This document shows positions 5,815-5,845 of a DNA stretch of 5,845 nucleotides, piece after piece; within the stretch, counting starts at the first letter, position 1, and the number at the start of each line of letters is the position of its first letter. The notes beneath the pieces are model-generated. The model saw only the letters and a program-made list of their open reading frames with translations, had not been told where the DNA came from and ran no database searches. The translations under genes and the position numbers were made by a program. This DNA comes from Syntrophaceae bacterium (GTDB lineage Bacteria; Desulfobacterota; SM23-61), in the NCBI GenBank assembly GCA_003154025.1, contig PMCE01000272.1:1-5845 (forward strand), written 5' to 3'.

Positions 5815-5820
5815 TCCTTA
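5815..5820 (-). promoter_or_regulatory. Ribosome-binding site of the CoxG-like gene overlapping an upstream stop codon
   Basis: The minus strand reads TAAGGATCCCCATG. The TAA at 5818-5820 ends the upstream frame and is also part of the AAGGA core, 5 bases from the ATG. Confidence 0.5.
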
Positions 5821-5845
5821 CGCCCAGGGCTTTTCGGCGGCGGCG
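5818..5845 (-). CDS. C-terminal end of an unidentified gene (runs off right edge)
   Basis: In one minus-strand frame the last bases of the window encode AAAEKPWA followed by TAA, whose stop lies 8 bases before the CoxG-like ATG. The alanine-rich tail and the tight spacing look like the end of an upstream gene in the same operon. With only eight residues visible, neither the frame nor the family can be confirmed. Confidence 0.4.

Overview
The window is a bacterial chromosomal segment with every recognisable gene on the minus strand, so it reads from right to left. It probably comes from an anaerobe or microaerophile with moderately high GC. The gene families (an MmgE/PrpD protein, a CoxG-like SRPBCC protein, a COG1237-type metallo-hydrolase, a COG4087-type soluble HAD phosphatase, a CoA-disulfide-reductase/rhodanese fusion and a proton-pump-like P-type ATPase) and the intergenic repeats suggest a Desulfobacterota-like or related environmental lineage. 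That placement is an inference from general familiarity, not a phylogenetic result.

Layout in transcription order. At the right edge, the last few codons of an unidentified gene end 8 bases before a 149-residue CoxG/SRPBCC protein (5360-5809). A 169-base gap carrying repeated ATTGCGGATT-type units in inverted orientation leads to an MmgE/PrpD-family protein (3832-5190). A 258-base gap follows. It holds a GC-rich hairpin, a perfect 28-base palindrome and a short 10-base tandem repeat. Next comes a compact set: an MBL-fold hydrolase (2734-3573), a small HAD phosphatase (2256-2726, only 7 bases after the MBL stop) and, 79 bases further, an FAD/NAD(P) disulfide-type reductase fused to a rhodanese domain (491-2176, GTG start). 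After a 176-base gap, the N-terminus of a P-type ATPase (start at 314 or 299) runs off the left edge.

How the genes may work together. The MBL and HAD genes are almost certainly co-transcribed and probably translationally coupled; the reductase gene is likely in the same transcript. The reductase keeps the single redox cysteine of CoA-disulfide reductases and an intact rhodanese active-site loop, which points to thiol, persulfide or CoA-disulfide chemistry. The MBL and HAD proteins are recognisable as families, but their substrates are not. PrpD and CoxG are each separated from their neighbours by repeat-bearing gaps, so a shared pathway with the three-gene set is not demonstrated.

No RNA gene, CRISPR array, transposase or convincing intrinsic terminator was found. 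The least explained DNA is in the two repeat-bearing intergenic regions. The annotated starts of two genes also need correction: naive longest frames extend upstream of good ribosome-binding sites, and in the MBL case they run into the palindromic repeat.
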